From contig NZ_QQAR01000015.1 in the NCBI RefSeq assembly GCF_003350375.1, positions 1-64,000 of the forward strand: a stretch of DNA of 64,000 nucleotides, in the 5' to 3' direction. This document shows positions 43,386 through 52,483 of the stretch, in pieces (the stretch's first letter is position 1; each line of letters starts with the position of its first letter). The position numbers and the translations under genes were made by a program. A model generated the notes under the pieces. The model was given only the letters and a program-made list of their open reading frames with translations. It did no database searches and was not told the origin of the DNA. Source of the DNA: Flavobacterium sp. AG291. GTDB lineage: Bacteria > Bacteroidota > Bacteroidia > Flavobacteriales > Flavobacteriaceae.

Positions 43386-43973
43386 ATGATATTACCTATT
43401 GTAGGATATGGTGATCCTGTACTAAGAAAAAAAGGTGAGGAGATAAGCAAGGATCATCCTGAGCTTAAAAAAATCATTGCCGATATGTATGAGACAATGT
43501 ATAATGCTTATGGTGTAGGGCTTGCTGCACCACAGGTAGGGCTTGCTATCCGTCTTTTTATAGTTGATACTGAGCCTTTCAGTGATGATGAAGATCTTTC
43601 TAAAGAAGAACAGGAACTGCTTAAGGGTTTTAAAAAGACCTTTATAAATGCAACTATCCTTAAGGAAGAAGGTGAAGAGTGGGGCTTTAATGAAGGTTGT
43701 CTTAGTATCCCGGAAGTACGCGAGGATGTATACCGTCATGAAAAGATAACTATTGAATATTATGATGAGGAATTCAATAAGCATACTGATGTATATGATG
43801 GTTTAATTGCCAGGGTAATACAGCACGAGTATGATCATATTGAGGGTATTTTATTTACAGATAAAATATCTACCCTTAAAAAAACGTTGATTAAAAAGAA
43901 ATTGCAAAACATTATGGAAGGGAAAACAAGGCCTGACTATAAAATGAAATTTATTGCCAAAAAAGGCAGATAA
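43386..43973 (+). CDS. def: Peptide deformylase
   Basis: A 195-residue metalloenzyme removing the formyl group from nascent proteins. The three family motifs are present: GVGLAAPQVGL, EGCLSIPEV (Cys metal ligand) and QHEYDHIEGILF (two His ligands and the catalytic Glu). A 20-residue acidic insert (SDDEDLSKEEQELLKGFKK) between motifs 1 and 2 is common in Bacteroidota. It heads the conserved def - DUF5606 - mazG neighbourhood. Confidence 0.97.
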   Translation: MILPIVGYGDPVLRKKGEEISKDHPELKKIIADMYETMYNAYGVGLAAPQVGLAIRLFIVDTEPFSDDEDLSKEEQELLKGFKKTFINATILKEEGEEWGFNEGCLSIPEVREDVYRHEKITIEYYDEEFNKHTDVYDGLIARVIQHEYDHIEGILFTDKISTLKKTLIKKKLQNIMEGKTRPDYKMKFIAKKGR

Positions 43974-43975
43974 TT

Positions 43976-44006
43976 TTTGTTTTTTTGGCCAAAGATTAGA
44001 TATTTG
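43976..44006 (+). promoter_or_regulatory. Flavobacterial promoter (TTTG - 19 bp - GATATTTG)
   Basis: TTTG at 43976-43979 and GATATTTG (one mismatch to TAnnTTTG) at 43999-44006 with the preferred 19-bp spacer; the DUF5606 ATG follows at 44030. Confidence 0.6.
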
Positions 44007-44029
44007 CCTTCCTTTAAAAAAATAATATA

Positions 44030-44467
44030 ATGAGCATCGAGAAAATATTATCTATTTCCGGAAAACCGGGATTATATGAACTGAAATTACAGACACGTAC
44101 AGGCTTTGTCGCAGAATCACTTGTTGATGGTAAAAAAGTAACTGTAGGACTTAGAAGCAATGTTAGTTTACTTTCTGAGATTTCTGTTTATACTTATGAA
44201 GGAGAAATTCGCCTTTCTGAAGTATTTAGAGCTATAGCTACTAAAGAGGATAATGGGCCTGCATTATCTCATAAAGAAGATAACGCTAAGCTTGAATCAT
44301 ACTTTAGAGAAGTACTTCCTGAGTTTGATGAAGACAGAGTATATGCTTCTGATATCAAAAAAATACTTAGCTGGTACAACATGCTTCAGGCAAAAGGACT
44401 AGTTTCTAAAGATGCTCCGGTAGCTGCTACAGCTCCTGCTGCTGAAGAGGTTAAAGCTGAAGAATAG
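44030..44467 (+). CDS. DUF5606 domain-containing protein
   Basis: A 145-residue cytoplasmic protein conserved in Bacteroidota: EKILSISGKPGLYELKLQTRTGFVAESLVDGKKVTVGLRSNVSLLSEISVYTYEGEIRLSEVF, then LPEFDEDRVYASDIKKILSWYNMLQAKGLV. The tail is Ala/Pro/Glu-rich low complexity (VAATAPAAEEVKAEE). Function unknown. It sits between def and mazG and ends at its own terminator. Confidence 0.93.
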   Translation: MSIEKILSISGKPGLYELKLQTRTGFVAESLVDGKKVTVGLRSNVSLLSEISVYTYEGEIRLSEVFRAIATKEDNGPALSHKEDNAKLESYFREVLPEFDEDRVYASDIKKILSWYNMLQAKGLVSKDAPVAATAPAAEEVKAEE

Positions 44468-44490
44468 TTAATTACTATCTTAATAATACT

Positions 44491-44526
44491 ATCCTGCCTT
44501 TTGAAAACAGAAGGCAGGATTTTTTA
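44491..44526 (+). terminator. Rho-independent terminator of the DUF5606 gene
   Basis: A 13-bp stem (44491-44503 with 44508-44520, one G-U pair) with an AAAA loop, followed by TTTTTT. Confidence 0.92.
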
Positions 44527-44548
44527 TTTTTACATAAAAAATAACCAA

Positions 44549-45322
44549 ATGAATACACGCCAACAACAGCTTGATGCCTTCAATCGCCTTTTAGACATCA
44601 TGGATGACCTTCGTGAGAAATGTCCCTGGGATAAAAAGCAGACATTACAAAGCCTGCGACACCTGACTATAGAAGAAACTTATGAATTAGGTGATGCTAT
44701 TCTAGATAACAATCTTCAGGAAATAAAGAAGGAGTTGGGCGATATATTGCTCCATATTGTTTTCTACTCAAAGATAGGTAGTGAAACCGGCGATTTTGAT
44801 ATCGCTGATGTTGCTAATGAAATTTGTGATAAGCTAATTCACCGTCACCCGCATATTTATGGTGATGTGGTGGTAGAAGACGAGGAACAGGTGAAGCAAA
44901 ACTGGGAAAAACTCAAACTTAAAGAAGGTAAAAAATCAGTTTTGGAGGGCGTGCCAAAGAGTCTTCCGGCATTGGTTAAGGCCAGTCGTATTCAGGATAA
45001 GGCAAAGGGTGTTGGTTTTGATTGGGAAGAACCGCATCAGGTATGGGATAAGGTTCAGGAAGAACTTGAAGAATTCCAGGAGGAAGTTAAAAACGGAGAT
45101 CAGGACAAAATAGAGTCTGAATTTGGAGATGTATTGTTCTCTATGATCAACTATGCCCGTTTTCTTAATATCAATCCTGAAGATGCTCTGGAACGTACCA
45201 ATAAAAAATTCATTAAGCGTTTCATCTATCTTGAAAGCAAGGCTTCAGAGCTTGGTAAGCCATTGGCTGATATGACGCTTGCCGAGATGGATGTTTTTTG
45301 GAATGAAGCAAAAAAACTATAA
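44549..45322 (+). CDS. mazG: Nucleoside triphosphate pyrophosphohydrolase
   Basis: A 257-residue enzyme hydrolysing NTPs to NMP and PPi. ATG 44549 (MNTRQQQLDAFNRLLDIMDDL) is used because an earlier in-frame start lies inside the terminator hairpin. Two MazG domains are present: KCPWDKKQTLQSLRHLTIEETYELGDAI with EIKKELGDILLHIVFYSKIG (E-E-x-x-E and E-x-x-D metal motifs), and a second with EELEEFQEEVKNGDQDKIESEFGDVLFSMINYARFL. This is the long house-cleaning form that removes damaged NTPs. Confidence 0.95.
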   Translation: MNTRQQQLDAFNRLLDIMDDLREKCPWDKKQTLQSLRHLTIEETYELGDAILDNNLQEIKKELGDILLHIVFYSKIGSETGDFDIADVANEICDKLIHRHPHIYGDVVVEDEEQVKQNWEKLKLKEGKKSVLEGVPKSLPALVKASRIQDKAKGVGFDWEEPHQVWDKVQEELEEFQEEVKNGDQDKIESEFGDVLFSMINYARFLNINPEDALERTNKKFIKRFIYLESKASELGKPLADMTLAEMDVFWNEAKKL

Positions 45323-45340
45323 ATCACTTTTACTTACTAT

Positions 45341-46459
45341 ATGAACAAATTTCTGGCCCTGCTGTTGTTTACAGCTCTTTGTTTTGGGCAAAAAATAACC
45401 GTAGCCGATTTGCAGTTGCGTATCAATCCGTCATCATCCGAAGAGCTTTTTTATAGTTTTGCTGCGGGCGACAAAGTGTTACTGACAGTTGAGGAAGCTA
45501 ACGGGAACGCTGTTGATGAGGTTTCGGTTTTTGAATACCCCGAAACATATAAGTACAAAGGGCATGATGTAAAGAAAGAAAAGAACAGGGAATTTGTTAT
45601 TGGTAATAAAACAGTCTATAAATTCAAATTTAGCAATACCGCAACAGATGTAAGATTGTGTATGGTTAAGATTGTACGTATACCGGTATCAAAACAAACT
45701 GAAAATCACGTAACATCTGTAAAATGGATAACAAAGCAGGATACGGTTTGGAATTCGGTTACAAAAGATGTTGTTGTTGGATATGATACCCTTAAGGTTC
45801 AAAAGACACGTAAGGTAGCCTATTTCGAGAAAAAATATGAGGAAGTAGTAATGGATAAAAACCAAAGGGTGGAGGCTAAAACTACTTTTGGAGAAACAAG
45901 GGTTAGCGTGCCTTTTTCTCTTCCGATAAATGTAATTGGTAAAGATGAAACCAAAAAAGTTGTGGCTTGGGCTTATTGGGTAGGAGTAGGGAAGGAAAGT
46001 AATGAATACTGGAACCAAAACCGTAAAATGATAGTTGGAGCCGTTCAGGGAGCGGCCAGTTATTTTACAACACCATTAGGTGGTATCGCTGCCGGTGCAC
46101 TGACTAATCTTGCATTGCCTTCTAATGGTGAAGATGTGGGGTATGTGTTGTTGAATGAATCTAATAATAAACTTTTATTTCAGGATAAAGCCTATAAAGC
46201 AATTGATGAAGGTAAAGGGATAGCAGCTTATAAACGCTTTGTGGATGGAGGAATGCTTCAGGGTGCATTTTCTTTGGTGCTGATAAACGACAACTATGTA
46301 CAGCCTATAGATGTAAACATTAAAGTCTCTGCCATCGTAGAACATACAAAGTATAAAGATGAAAAATTTATGGATTTTTCAATCACTCCAAGGTATGAAA
46401 AGAAGATTATAAAAGAACCGCAGTTAATTTCGTACAAAATTCCGGTCTCTCTGAATTAA
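45341..46459 (+). CDS. Exported protein of unknown function
   Basis: A 372-residue protein with signal peptide (MNKFLALLLFTALCFGQ). The first third is beta-rich and discusses a Gly/Asn-rich sandwich-like pattern (FYSFAAGDKVLLTVEEANGNAVDEVSVFEYPETYKYKGHDVKKEKNREFVIGNKTVYKFKFSNT), similar to emp24/GOLD-like or pre-peptidase C-terminal modules. The middle has repeated Lys/Thr strands. A small hydrophobic glycine-rich segment (GAVQGAASYFTTPLGGIAAGALTNLAL, near 225-255) could be membrane-active. I do not recognise a family. It lies 18 bases after mazG and is probably co-transcribed with it. Confidence 0.75.
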   Translation: MNKFLALLLFTALCFGQKITVADLQLRINPSSSEELFYSFAAGDKVLLTVEEANGNAVDEVSVFEYPETYKYKGHDVKKEKNREFVIGNKTVYKFKFSNTATDVRLCMVKIVRIPVSKQTENHVTSVKWITKQDTVWNSVTKDVVVGYDTLKVQKTRKVAYFEKKYEEVVMDKNQRVEAKTTFGETRVSVPFSLPINVIGKDETKKVVAWAYWVGVGKESNEYWNQNRKMIVGAVQGAASYFTTPLGGIAAGALTNLALPSNGEDVGYVLLNESNNKLLFQDKAYKAIDEGKGIAAYKRFVDGGMLQGAFSLVLINDNYVQPIDVNIKVSAIVEHTKYKDEKFMDFSITPRYEKKIIKEPQLISYKIPVSLN

Positions 46460-46659
46460 TGTGCGTAGAATTAATCTGAAGATTATTAACTACTTATGCT
46501 TTTTTTGTGTTAAATTTTAATGTTTAATATTTGTTAAAGTTTTATTAGGGTTTTGTTTCAGGCTTTTTTGTTATAAAAATGTAATTAACGTAAAACGTTG
46601 AAATTTTAGGTATTAATTTCTTAATTTTCTAAAAATTACATTAACCTAAATTTAGCTAA
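46460..46659 (+). other. AT-rich leader of the large T9SS gene
   Basis: Two hundred bases of about 80% AT without an ORF. It holds a small AACGT-AAA-ACGTT palindrome (46587-46599) and a TAAATTTA at 46647-46654 that lies too close to the ATG to serve as a normal -7. No terminator for the upstream gene is evident. Confidence 0.4.
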
Positions 46660-49600
46660 ATGACAAAAAAATTACCTAATTTAATTTTGGGTTTGATGGC
46701 GCTTTTTGCTGTAGGGACCACAACAGCACAGGAGTATCAAACCATGCCGATTGCCTCCGGTCTCAATGCCGACGTTATCGCTAATGGAACGGGCACAGTC
46801 GTTTCAACAACAAGTATAGATTTTGATGGTGCAGGATTCAGTTTAGTCGCAACTGATTGGAAACTGAATAGTTCAAGCACACCTATTAGTTATGGAGTTC
46901 CTGCAAATGGACTTATTAATTCTATAGTCACAGCAACTTCAGGATTAAGTTATCAGTTGGCACCGTTAACGGGCAATAACTCATTAAGAATAACTACCGC
47001 TAATACGCCCGGGACTATTACTTTTGCAACTCCTATACCCGTAAATACGCTGTATATGCTTGTTAATTCAGGAAGTGGAGATGGAACCATTAATGCTGTT
47101 GTTAATTTTTCAGACGCAACAAGCCAACCCTTTAACAATTTGTTGGTTCCTGACTGGTTTAATGGTGCAAATGCGGCAATACAAGGTATTGGACGTGTAG
47201 GATATACTACCAATGTTCTTGAGCCCAATAGTACTAATCCAAGAATGTATCAGTTTCCGCTAGCAATATCTTCGGCGAATCAATCTAAACTGGTGCAAAG
47301 TGTTACAATAACCAAAACAGCAGGGACTGGTGTTGTGAATGTTTTTGCTTTTTCAGCAGATGTTTATACCAGCTGTCCATCTCCAACAAATTTAACCTAT
47401 GCTTCAACTACTGATGGTGCTGTTATAAACTGGACGGCACCTGCTTCGGCACCTTCAAGCGGTTATGAGTATTATACTTCTTCATCTGCTACTCCGCCAA
47501 CTGCATCTACAACACCTACTGGTAGTGTTGCGGCAGGCGTTACAACTAAAACACTTACAGGTTTTGCTATTGGATCGTCTTATTATTTTTGGATAAGATC
47601 TAATTGTGGTGCTACTAAAGGTTTTTGGAAACAAATTGTTTTCACACCGGGGCAGATTGTTTTGACGTATACAGCAGGTGATCTTAATAGTGAATATAAC
47701 ACTTCTCCTGCTTTAACTACTGTTCCAACATGTCCTGCTAACCTTACAGCTACAATCCCTCCAGGATTTAAGATTGCTTCGGTAGCAACCAGTTATAACT
47801 ATACATCGCAGGCAGGGCTATTCATGTCTGAGCAGCGATCTATCTTAGCGTGTACAACAAACAATACTACAGAGGCCAGTATAGCTACTTCTACTGGTAA
47901 TGGAGGTACAGCGATTTACAACCGTACAGGTATATCTATAGCAAATGATCTTGAAGGAACAGTTGCGTTCCAGTTAAGAGTTTGGAGAGTATGGGGTGGT
48001 TCAGGATGTAATGTTACTTATGGTAAAATCGATAACAACACATGGAAAGTAACCATAAACCTTGCGTATGCAACATGTACTACACCGGCTACTCCAACAG
48101 CTGCAAACCAAAATATCTGTCCTCAGGCTACAATGGGAGATCTTACTGTTGGGGGTATTTCCGGTGCTGTTTATAAATTCTATACAGCTCCGACAGGTGG
48201 CACTGCAATTGCATCAACTGCAGCAGTTTCAAACGGAACATTTTACGTGTCACAGACAATAGGTACTTGCGAAAGTGCAAGATCTGCAGCATTTACTGTT
48301 ACACTGGCTCCTACAGCATTACCAACAGCAGCTCCACAAACACTTTGTGGTGGTTCTACTGTGGCAAATTTAGCGACTACATCAGGTGTAAATATCAAAT
48401 GGTATGCTGCCGAGACAGGTGGTACTGCTTTAGCAGCTACTACTCCTCTTGTTACAGGTAATTACTATGTATCTCAAACGGTGGGAGGATGTGAAAGTGC
48501 AAGAGCTACTGTTGCTATTTCAGTAACTACTATAGCACCTCCTACAGTAGCAGCACAAACTTTTTGTGCAGGTTCAGGAGCTACAGTGGCTAACTTGGTT
48601 GCAACTGGTGATGCTAATGGAACTATAAAATGGTATGCTTCTGAAACAGCTACTGTAACTTTAGCTCCAACTACAGTATTGGGTACAGGTACTTATTATG
48701 TTTCTCAGACAGTGGGTGGATGTGAAAGTATTAAAGTTTCTTGTCAGGTTACAATTGCTTCAGTTGTATCTCCTGTAATCCCTACACAACAATTATGTTC
48801 AGGTGCTACGGTTGCGAATCTTCCGACTAACCCTAACGTTTCAATTACATATAAATGGTATGCAACACAAACAAGTACTACACCACTAACATCAGATACG
48901 GTATTAGCAACAGGCACTTATTATGTTACACAAACTATAGCTGTTTGTGAAAGTGCCAAGTCTACAGTTCAGGTTTCAATTAACACTGTAACCTCTCCTG
49001 TAGTTGAGGATCAGGAGTTTTGTGCAGGTGCTACCGTTGCAGATTTACAGGCTACACCTGCTGCAGGGAATACTATAAAATGGTATGAAACTGAGACTAG
49101 TGCTACAGCGCTTACAGCTACAACTGCACTAGCAACAGGTACTTATTATGTTTCACAAAGCATCAATGGCTGCGAGAGCAGTAAAGATGCAGTAGCTGTA
49201 GTTGTTTTTGATGCTGTTGCAGCTCCGGTTACGGCTCCACAGTTGATATGCTTTGGTTCTACACTTGCTGATGTTCCTGTTACAGCGGAAGAAGGAGCAA
49301 CTCTAACCTGGTACGCTAGTGCTACAGCTACAGCGTCATTAGAGGCATCTACTCCGGTTATTACGGGTACTACATATTATGTTTCACAAACTTTAGGTAA
49401 CTGTGAAGGAGCAAGAGCTTCAATAACAGTAACTCTTAATAGTATAGCGGCTCCTGATGCGCAAAACTTTGCTATTTGTAACAGCTCGCTTTTTGCTGAA
49501 TTACCGGTAGAGGGTCTGCCTGATGCAACATTTAACTGGTATAGCTCACAAACGAGCACTGTACAGCTTGAAGGATTAGTTTCAGCAGGAACTTTCTATG

Positions 49601-50373
49601 TATCGCAAACTGTTGATGGTTGTGAAAGTCCAAGAACAGCAGCTACGATTACATTAACGAATGTTCCTACGCCATTCCCGGCTGCTCAGCAAACATTCTG
49701 TGGAGAAGCTTTTGTTGCAGCTCTTGAGGCTGGTGCTACAGCAGGTTATACTGTTAACTGGTATTCTCCAACAGGAGATCCTGTAACGCCTAATGATGTT
49801 CTTGTATCGGGTCAATATACTGTAACACAAACAATGGGTGAGTGTGAGAGTATAGCTGCTACAGTTGATGTTGTCGTTACTACTATGCCGGATGCACCTG
49901 TAGGACCTGCAGATCAGGATTATGAAAACGGTCAGACTGCCGGTGATCTTGAAGTTGAGTTCATTGCTGGCGCTACAGTACAATGGTACTTCTTAGATGA
50001 AGATGTATGGATTGAAATTCCTGCAACCACACCGCTAATTGATGGTGCTGTATATGGGGTAACTCAAACTGTAGGTGATTGTGAGAGTGAAGTGCTTGCT
50101 ATAACTGTAAATATAGTATTAGGTGCTGACGATTTCGCTCTTGCGAACCTTGTAATCTATCCAAATCCATCTTCTGATATTATGAATATCGAAGGAAGAG
50201 AAAATATAACAGAGCTTTCTGTGTATAACCTTCTGGGTCAGAAAGTACTTTACCAAAAAGTGAATGCTACTTCAACTCAGATCAATATCTCATCACTGCC
50301 AAGTGCCACCTACCTGCTTATGGCAAGCGGAGCAAATGGCGGAACTGCTACTTTTAAAATTGTAAAACAGTAA
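46660..50373 (+). CDS. Large secreted T9SS type A protein with nine Ig-like repeats
   Basis: A 1237-residue surface protein with a signal peptide (MTKKLPNLILGLMALFAVGTTTAQ). Residues about 25-245 are a beta-rich N-terminal domain, followed by a fibronectin type III-like unit (CPSPTNLTYASTTDGAVINWTAP, YYFWIRSNCG) and a domain around 340-470. From about residue 475 there are nine tandem Ig-like repeats of about 70-80 residues, each with an opening C (ICPQAT, LCGGST, FCAGSG), an (I/V)KWY(A/T) strand and a closing YYVSQTVGGCES-type strand. The C-terminal 75 residues are a type A T9SS sorting domain (LVIYPNPSSDIMNIEG, SVYNLLGQKVLY). It is probably an adhesin. Single gene with its own terminator. 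Confidence 0.92.
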   Translation: MTKKLPNLILGLMALFAVGTTTAQEYQTMPIASGLNADVIANGTGTVVSTTSIDFDGAGFSLVATDWKLNSSSTPISYGVPANGLINSIVTATSGLSYQLAPLTGNNSLRITTANTPGTITFATPIPVNTLYMLVNSGSGDGTINAVVNFSDATSQPFNNLLVPDWFNGANAAIQGIGRVGYTTNVLEPNSTNPRMYQFPLAISSANQSKLVQSVTITKTAGTGVVNVFAFSADVYTSCPSPTNLTYASTTDGAVINWTAPASAPSSGYEYYTSSSATPPTASTTPTGSVAAGVTTKTLTGFAIGSSYYFWIRSNCGATKGFWKQIVFTPGQIVLTYTAGDLNSEYNTSPALTTVPTCPANLTATIPPGFKIASVATSYNYTSQAGLFMSEQRSILACTTNNTTEASIATSTGNGGTAIYNRTGISIANDLEGTVAFQLRVWRVWGGSGCNVTYGKIDNNTWKVTINLAYATCTTPATPTAANQNICPQATMGDLTVGGISGAVYKFYTAPTGGTAIASTAAVSNGTFYVSQTIGTCESARSAAFTVTLAPTALPTAAPQTLCGGSTVANLATTSGVNIKWYAAETGGTALAATTPLVTGNYYVSQTVGGCESARATVAISVTTIAPPTVAAQTFCAGSGATVANLVATGDANGTIKWYASETATVTLAPTTVLGTGTYYVSQTVGGCESIKVSCQVTIASVVSPVIPTQQLCSGATVANLPTNPNVSITYKWYATQTSTTPLTSDTVLATGTYYVTQTIAVCESAKSTVQVSINTVTSPVVEDQEFCAGATVADLQATPAAGNTIKWYETETSATALTATTALATGTYYVSQSINGCESSKDAVAVVVFDAVAAPVTAPQLICFGSTLADVPVTAEEGATLTWYASATATASLEASTPVITGTTYYVSQTLGNCEGARASITVTLNSIAAPDAQNFAICNSSLFAELPVEGLPDATFNWYSSQTSTVQLEGLVSAGTFYVSQTVDGCESPRTAATITLTNVPTPFPAAQQTFCGEAFVAALEAGATAGYTVNWYSPTGDPVTPNDVLVSGQYTVTQTMGECESIAATVDVVVTTMPDAPVGPADQDYENGQTAGDLEVEFIAGATVQWYFLDEDVWIEIPATTPLIDGAVYGVTQTVGDCESEVLAITVNIVLGADDFALANLVIYPNPSSDIMNIEGRENITELSVYNLLGQKVLYQKVNATSTQINISSLPSATYLLMASGANGGTATFKIVKQ

Positions 50374-50396
50374 CAGAGTAATAGTTTTTAGTTTAT

Positions 50397-50437
50397 AAGA
50401 GGGGTTCGGCTATTGGTTGCCGGCCCCTCTTTTTTTA
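50397..50437 (+). terminator. Rho-independent terminator of the T9SS gene
   Basis: Arms AAGAGGGG (50397-50404) and CCCCTCTT (50424-50431), with an inner CGGC/GCCG pairing, followed by a run of T. The RHS-like homology begins about 20 bases further on. Confidence 0.88.
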
Positions 50438-50477
50438 TTTTTACGTTTTTAATTACTATGATTACTATCCTTTCGGG

Positions 50478-51530
50478 ATGCAGGTACCGAACCGATTCTA
50501 TAATGGAAGCGATTACAGGTATGGCTTCCAGGGGCAGGAAAAAGATAATGAGATTAAAGGCGAGGGTAACAGTTTAAATTATACCTTTAGGATGCACGAC
50601 CCGAGGATAGGTAGGTTTTTTGCGATTGACCCACTTGCAAAATCATATCCACATAATTCGCCATATGCTTTTGCTGAAAATAGGGTAATTGATGGAATAG
50701 AGCTTGAGGGATTAGAATATTTTTATACAGCTAGTGGAAGTTTTATAACAAAAATAGGTGATGACAAACAAGTTCGAATTGTTAAAGAAAAAGATGTACA
50801 ACAATTACAAAAAGATGCTAAAAATGCTGAAAAATATTTGAGTGGTCTAAAGTCAGATTGGGAGATTAGTAAAAAAGCAATAGAAAATTCGGCATCTTAT
50901 ACAGCACCGCTAGGTGTAGATAATACTTTATTCCTTAGGATTGCGGGACTTGCATACGGCGAATCTGGATATTCAGAAGAAGTTATAAAAAGAATTCCTT
51001 TTACAATTATAAATCACCATACTCAATTGAAAAACTCTGGACTTAAAAAATATGATGAAAAATGGAAACTTGAAAATACCGTATTCAAAATGAGAAATAG
51101 ATGGAGTGATGATACGTATGCTAATGCTTTCCATTATGGTGCACATGGTAATGGCGCATTTAGGAAATTTTTAGATATTGATTTAGGTGGGAGTGTCGAT
51201 TTTGAGAAAAATAGTTTAGGAAGAAATAATAATAGGCTAATGAAATTGGCTATATCTTATACAATAAAAGCTATTCAAAAGGAAGCCGATATATCAGAAG
51301 GAGCAATAGGTTGGCAAGGGTTAGATATTTTAAATAACGATAATTGGAAGAGTTGGCTTTTTATTCACGACGGTGATAAAACTAATGGTTTTGGAAAATG
51401 GACTAATTCTGCTACCTTAGAAAATTCTATTTTTGAATCAACTAGTACTCACAAAGGAACATTTGGAACAACAATATTTTACAAATCAACGGATGAATCT
51501 TTAAAAAAGAATCCAACGGGAAAATTATAA
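50478..51530 (+). CDS. Orphan RHS-core fragment fused to a C-terminal toxin-like domain
   Basis: A 350-residue ORF. Residues 1-78 are the very end of a Bacteroidota RHS-associated core (YRYGFQGQEKDNEIKGEGNSLNYTFRMHDPRIGRFFAIDPLAKSYPHNSPYAFAENRVIDGIELEGLE). In-frame codons upstream of the ATG still read DYYPFG, so the homology starts just after the preceding terminator. No YD-repeat barrel exists upstream, so this is a displaced toxin tip. After a linker, residues about 150-350 form a unique domain with LRIAGLAYGESGYSEEVIKRIPFTIINH; the AYGES...IIN pattern loosely resembles SleB/CwlJ cell-wall hydrolases (Glu162 would be the catalytic Glu). GC is lower than in neighbours. It is followed 8 bases later by a candidate immunity gene. 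Confidence 0.8.
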   Translation: MQVPNRFYNGSDYRYGFQGQEKDNEIKGEGNSLNYTFRMHDPRIGRFFAIDPLAKSYPHNSPYAFAENRVIDGIELEGLEYFYTASGSFITKIGDDKQVRIVKEKDVQQLQKDAKNAEKYLSGLKSDWEISKKAIENSASYTAPLGVDNTLFLRIAGLAYGESGYSEEVIKRIPFTIINHHTQLKNSGLKKYDEKWKLENTVFKMRNRWSDDTYANAFHYGAHGNGAFRKFLDIDLGGSVDFEKNSLGRNNNRLMKLAISYTIKAIQKEADISEGAIGWQGLDILNNDNWKSWLFIHDGDKTNGFGKWTNSATLENSIFESTSTHKGTFGTTIFYKSTDESLKKNPTGKL

Positions 51531-51538
51531 CAAAAAAA

Positions 51539-52027
51539 ATGAAAAATTACGTTTTAATACTTATGGTTTTTATATCAAATACAATGATATGCTGTAGTCA
51601 AGAGTTTAATAAAATTGAAAATAATGCGATTTTCTGTTATGAAGGTAATTCAGACTTTACAGTATTCAAAGTTACTCACGATAATAAAACTTTTAATTTT
51701 ACTTATCCTACCGATATTTGTGAAACCATTGAACATAAAATAAAACTTAATAGTGAACCTGAAGAAGCATTTTTAATGACTATTGATGATACTATTCAGA
51801 AGAAATTGTCATTAAAGGAATCTTATTGGTCTTGTTTACCTATAGGTTCTTGTTTTTTAAATCATAATAAATCTAAAGTCTGCTTACTTGAGTTTTCTTT
51901 AATATCTTATATGGGAGGCACAGGCTATAATTACATAGTTGTTGATTATACTGACTTAAATCGAATAATAAGTAAAGAAATTTCATCATCAAATAGGATT
52001 ACGATTTCTGAATTATTAAATAAATAG
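51539..52027 (+). CDS. Exported small protein, candidate immunity protein to the orphan RHS toxin
   Basis: A 162-residue protein with a signal sequence (MKNYVLILMVFISNTMICCSQ) whose Cys18/Cys19 could form a lipobox. The mature part is beta-rich with three further Cys (YPTDICETIEH, SYWSCLPIGSCFLNHNKSKVCLLEF). It starts 8 bases after the RHS-toxin ORF, the usual immunity position, and shares that gene's low GC. Export suggests it neutralises an activity in the periplasm. No family is recognised and the pairing is inferred from position. Confidence 0.65.
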   Translation: MKNYVLILMVFISNTMICCSQEFNKIENNAIFCYEGNSDFTVFKVTHDNKTFNFTYPTDICETIEHKIKLNSEPEEAFLMTIDDTIQKKLSLKESYWSCLPIGSCFLNHNKSKVCLLEFSLISYMGGTGYNYIVVDYTDLNRIISKEISSSNRITISELLNK

Positions 52028-52157
52028 TCCCCTGCCCCCGATGTCGCGGATTTGCAATCCTTGACTTACACGAATTAATAAGTAGATGTTTATCTCTACA
52101 TGTCCTTCATCACTTCGGAAAAGCCCTCGGGTGTAATTCGTGCCTGTATATAAAAGC

Positions 52158-52188
52158 AAAAAGACAGTTCGATAAGGACTGTCTTTTT
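52158..52188. terminator. Hairpin terminator
   Basis: An 11-bp perfect stem (52158-52168 with 52178-52188, AAAAAGACAGT/ACTGTCTTTTT), 9-base loop. It can work in both directions and could end the toxin/immunity transcript. Confidence 0.82.
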
Positions 52189-52206
52189 TATTGCTGAGAG
52201 GTTTGC

Positions 52207-52310
52207 TTATAACTCTAGCTTTTCAAGTATATAGTAATAAAAGCCATTATATTCTTCATCGGTTTTTGTCGTAGCAAAGCTATTGAGCATGGTGTTGATT
52301 GCGTTGTGCT
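52207..52310 (-). pseudogene. C-terminal remnant of an unidentified gene
   Basis: On the minus strand 52310-52207 reads HNAINTMLNSFATTKTDEEYNGFYYYILEKLEL-stop, composition typical of a real protein C-terminus. In-frame TGA lies shortly upstream inside a GAGCGTGAAGCTCGCTC motif, so only about 27-35 codons remain. No family is recognised. Confidence 0.4.
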
Positions 52311-52483
52311 GGAGCGAGCTTCACGCTCGTGTACACAAGCTAAAAAAGATAAATGACAAGCGTATTTGAGTTTTCCTTTTGTTTAGGGGTGTTTAAATAG
52401 TTTTTTAACGGATAAATGGTGGTGTTTATTTAGAGGTACGAGTATGACGCTCACGTCAGCAGAAGTATTTCACGATGAGACAG

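Noticed and set aside
52207..52290. Independent 27-codon gene on the minus strand
   Set aside because: Looks like the tail of a longer protein cut by a repeat; no start signal and no conservation evidence, so recorded as a remnant.
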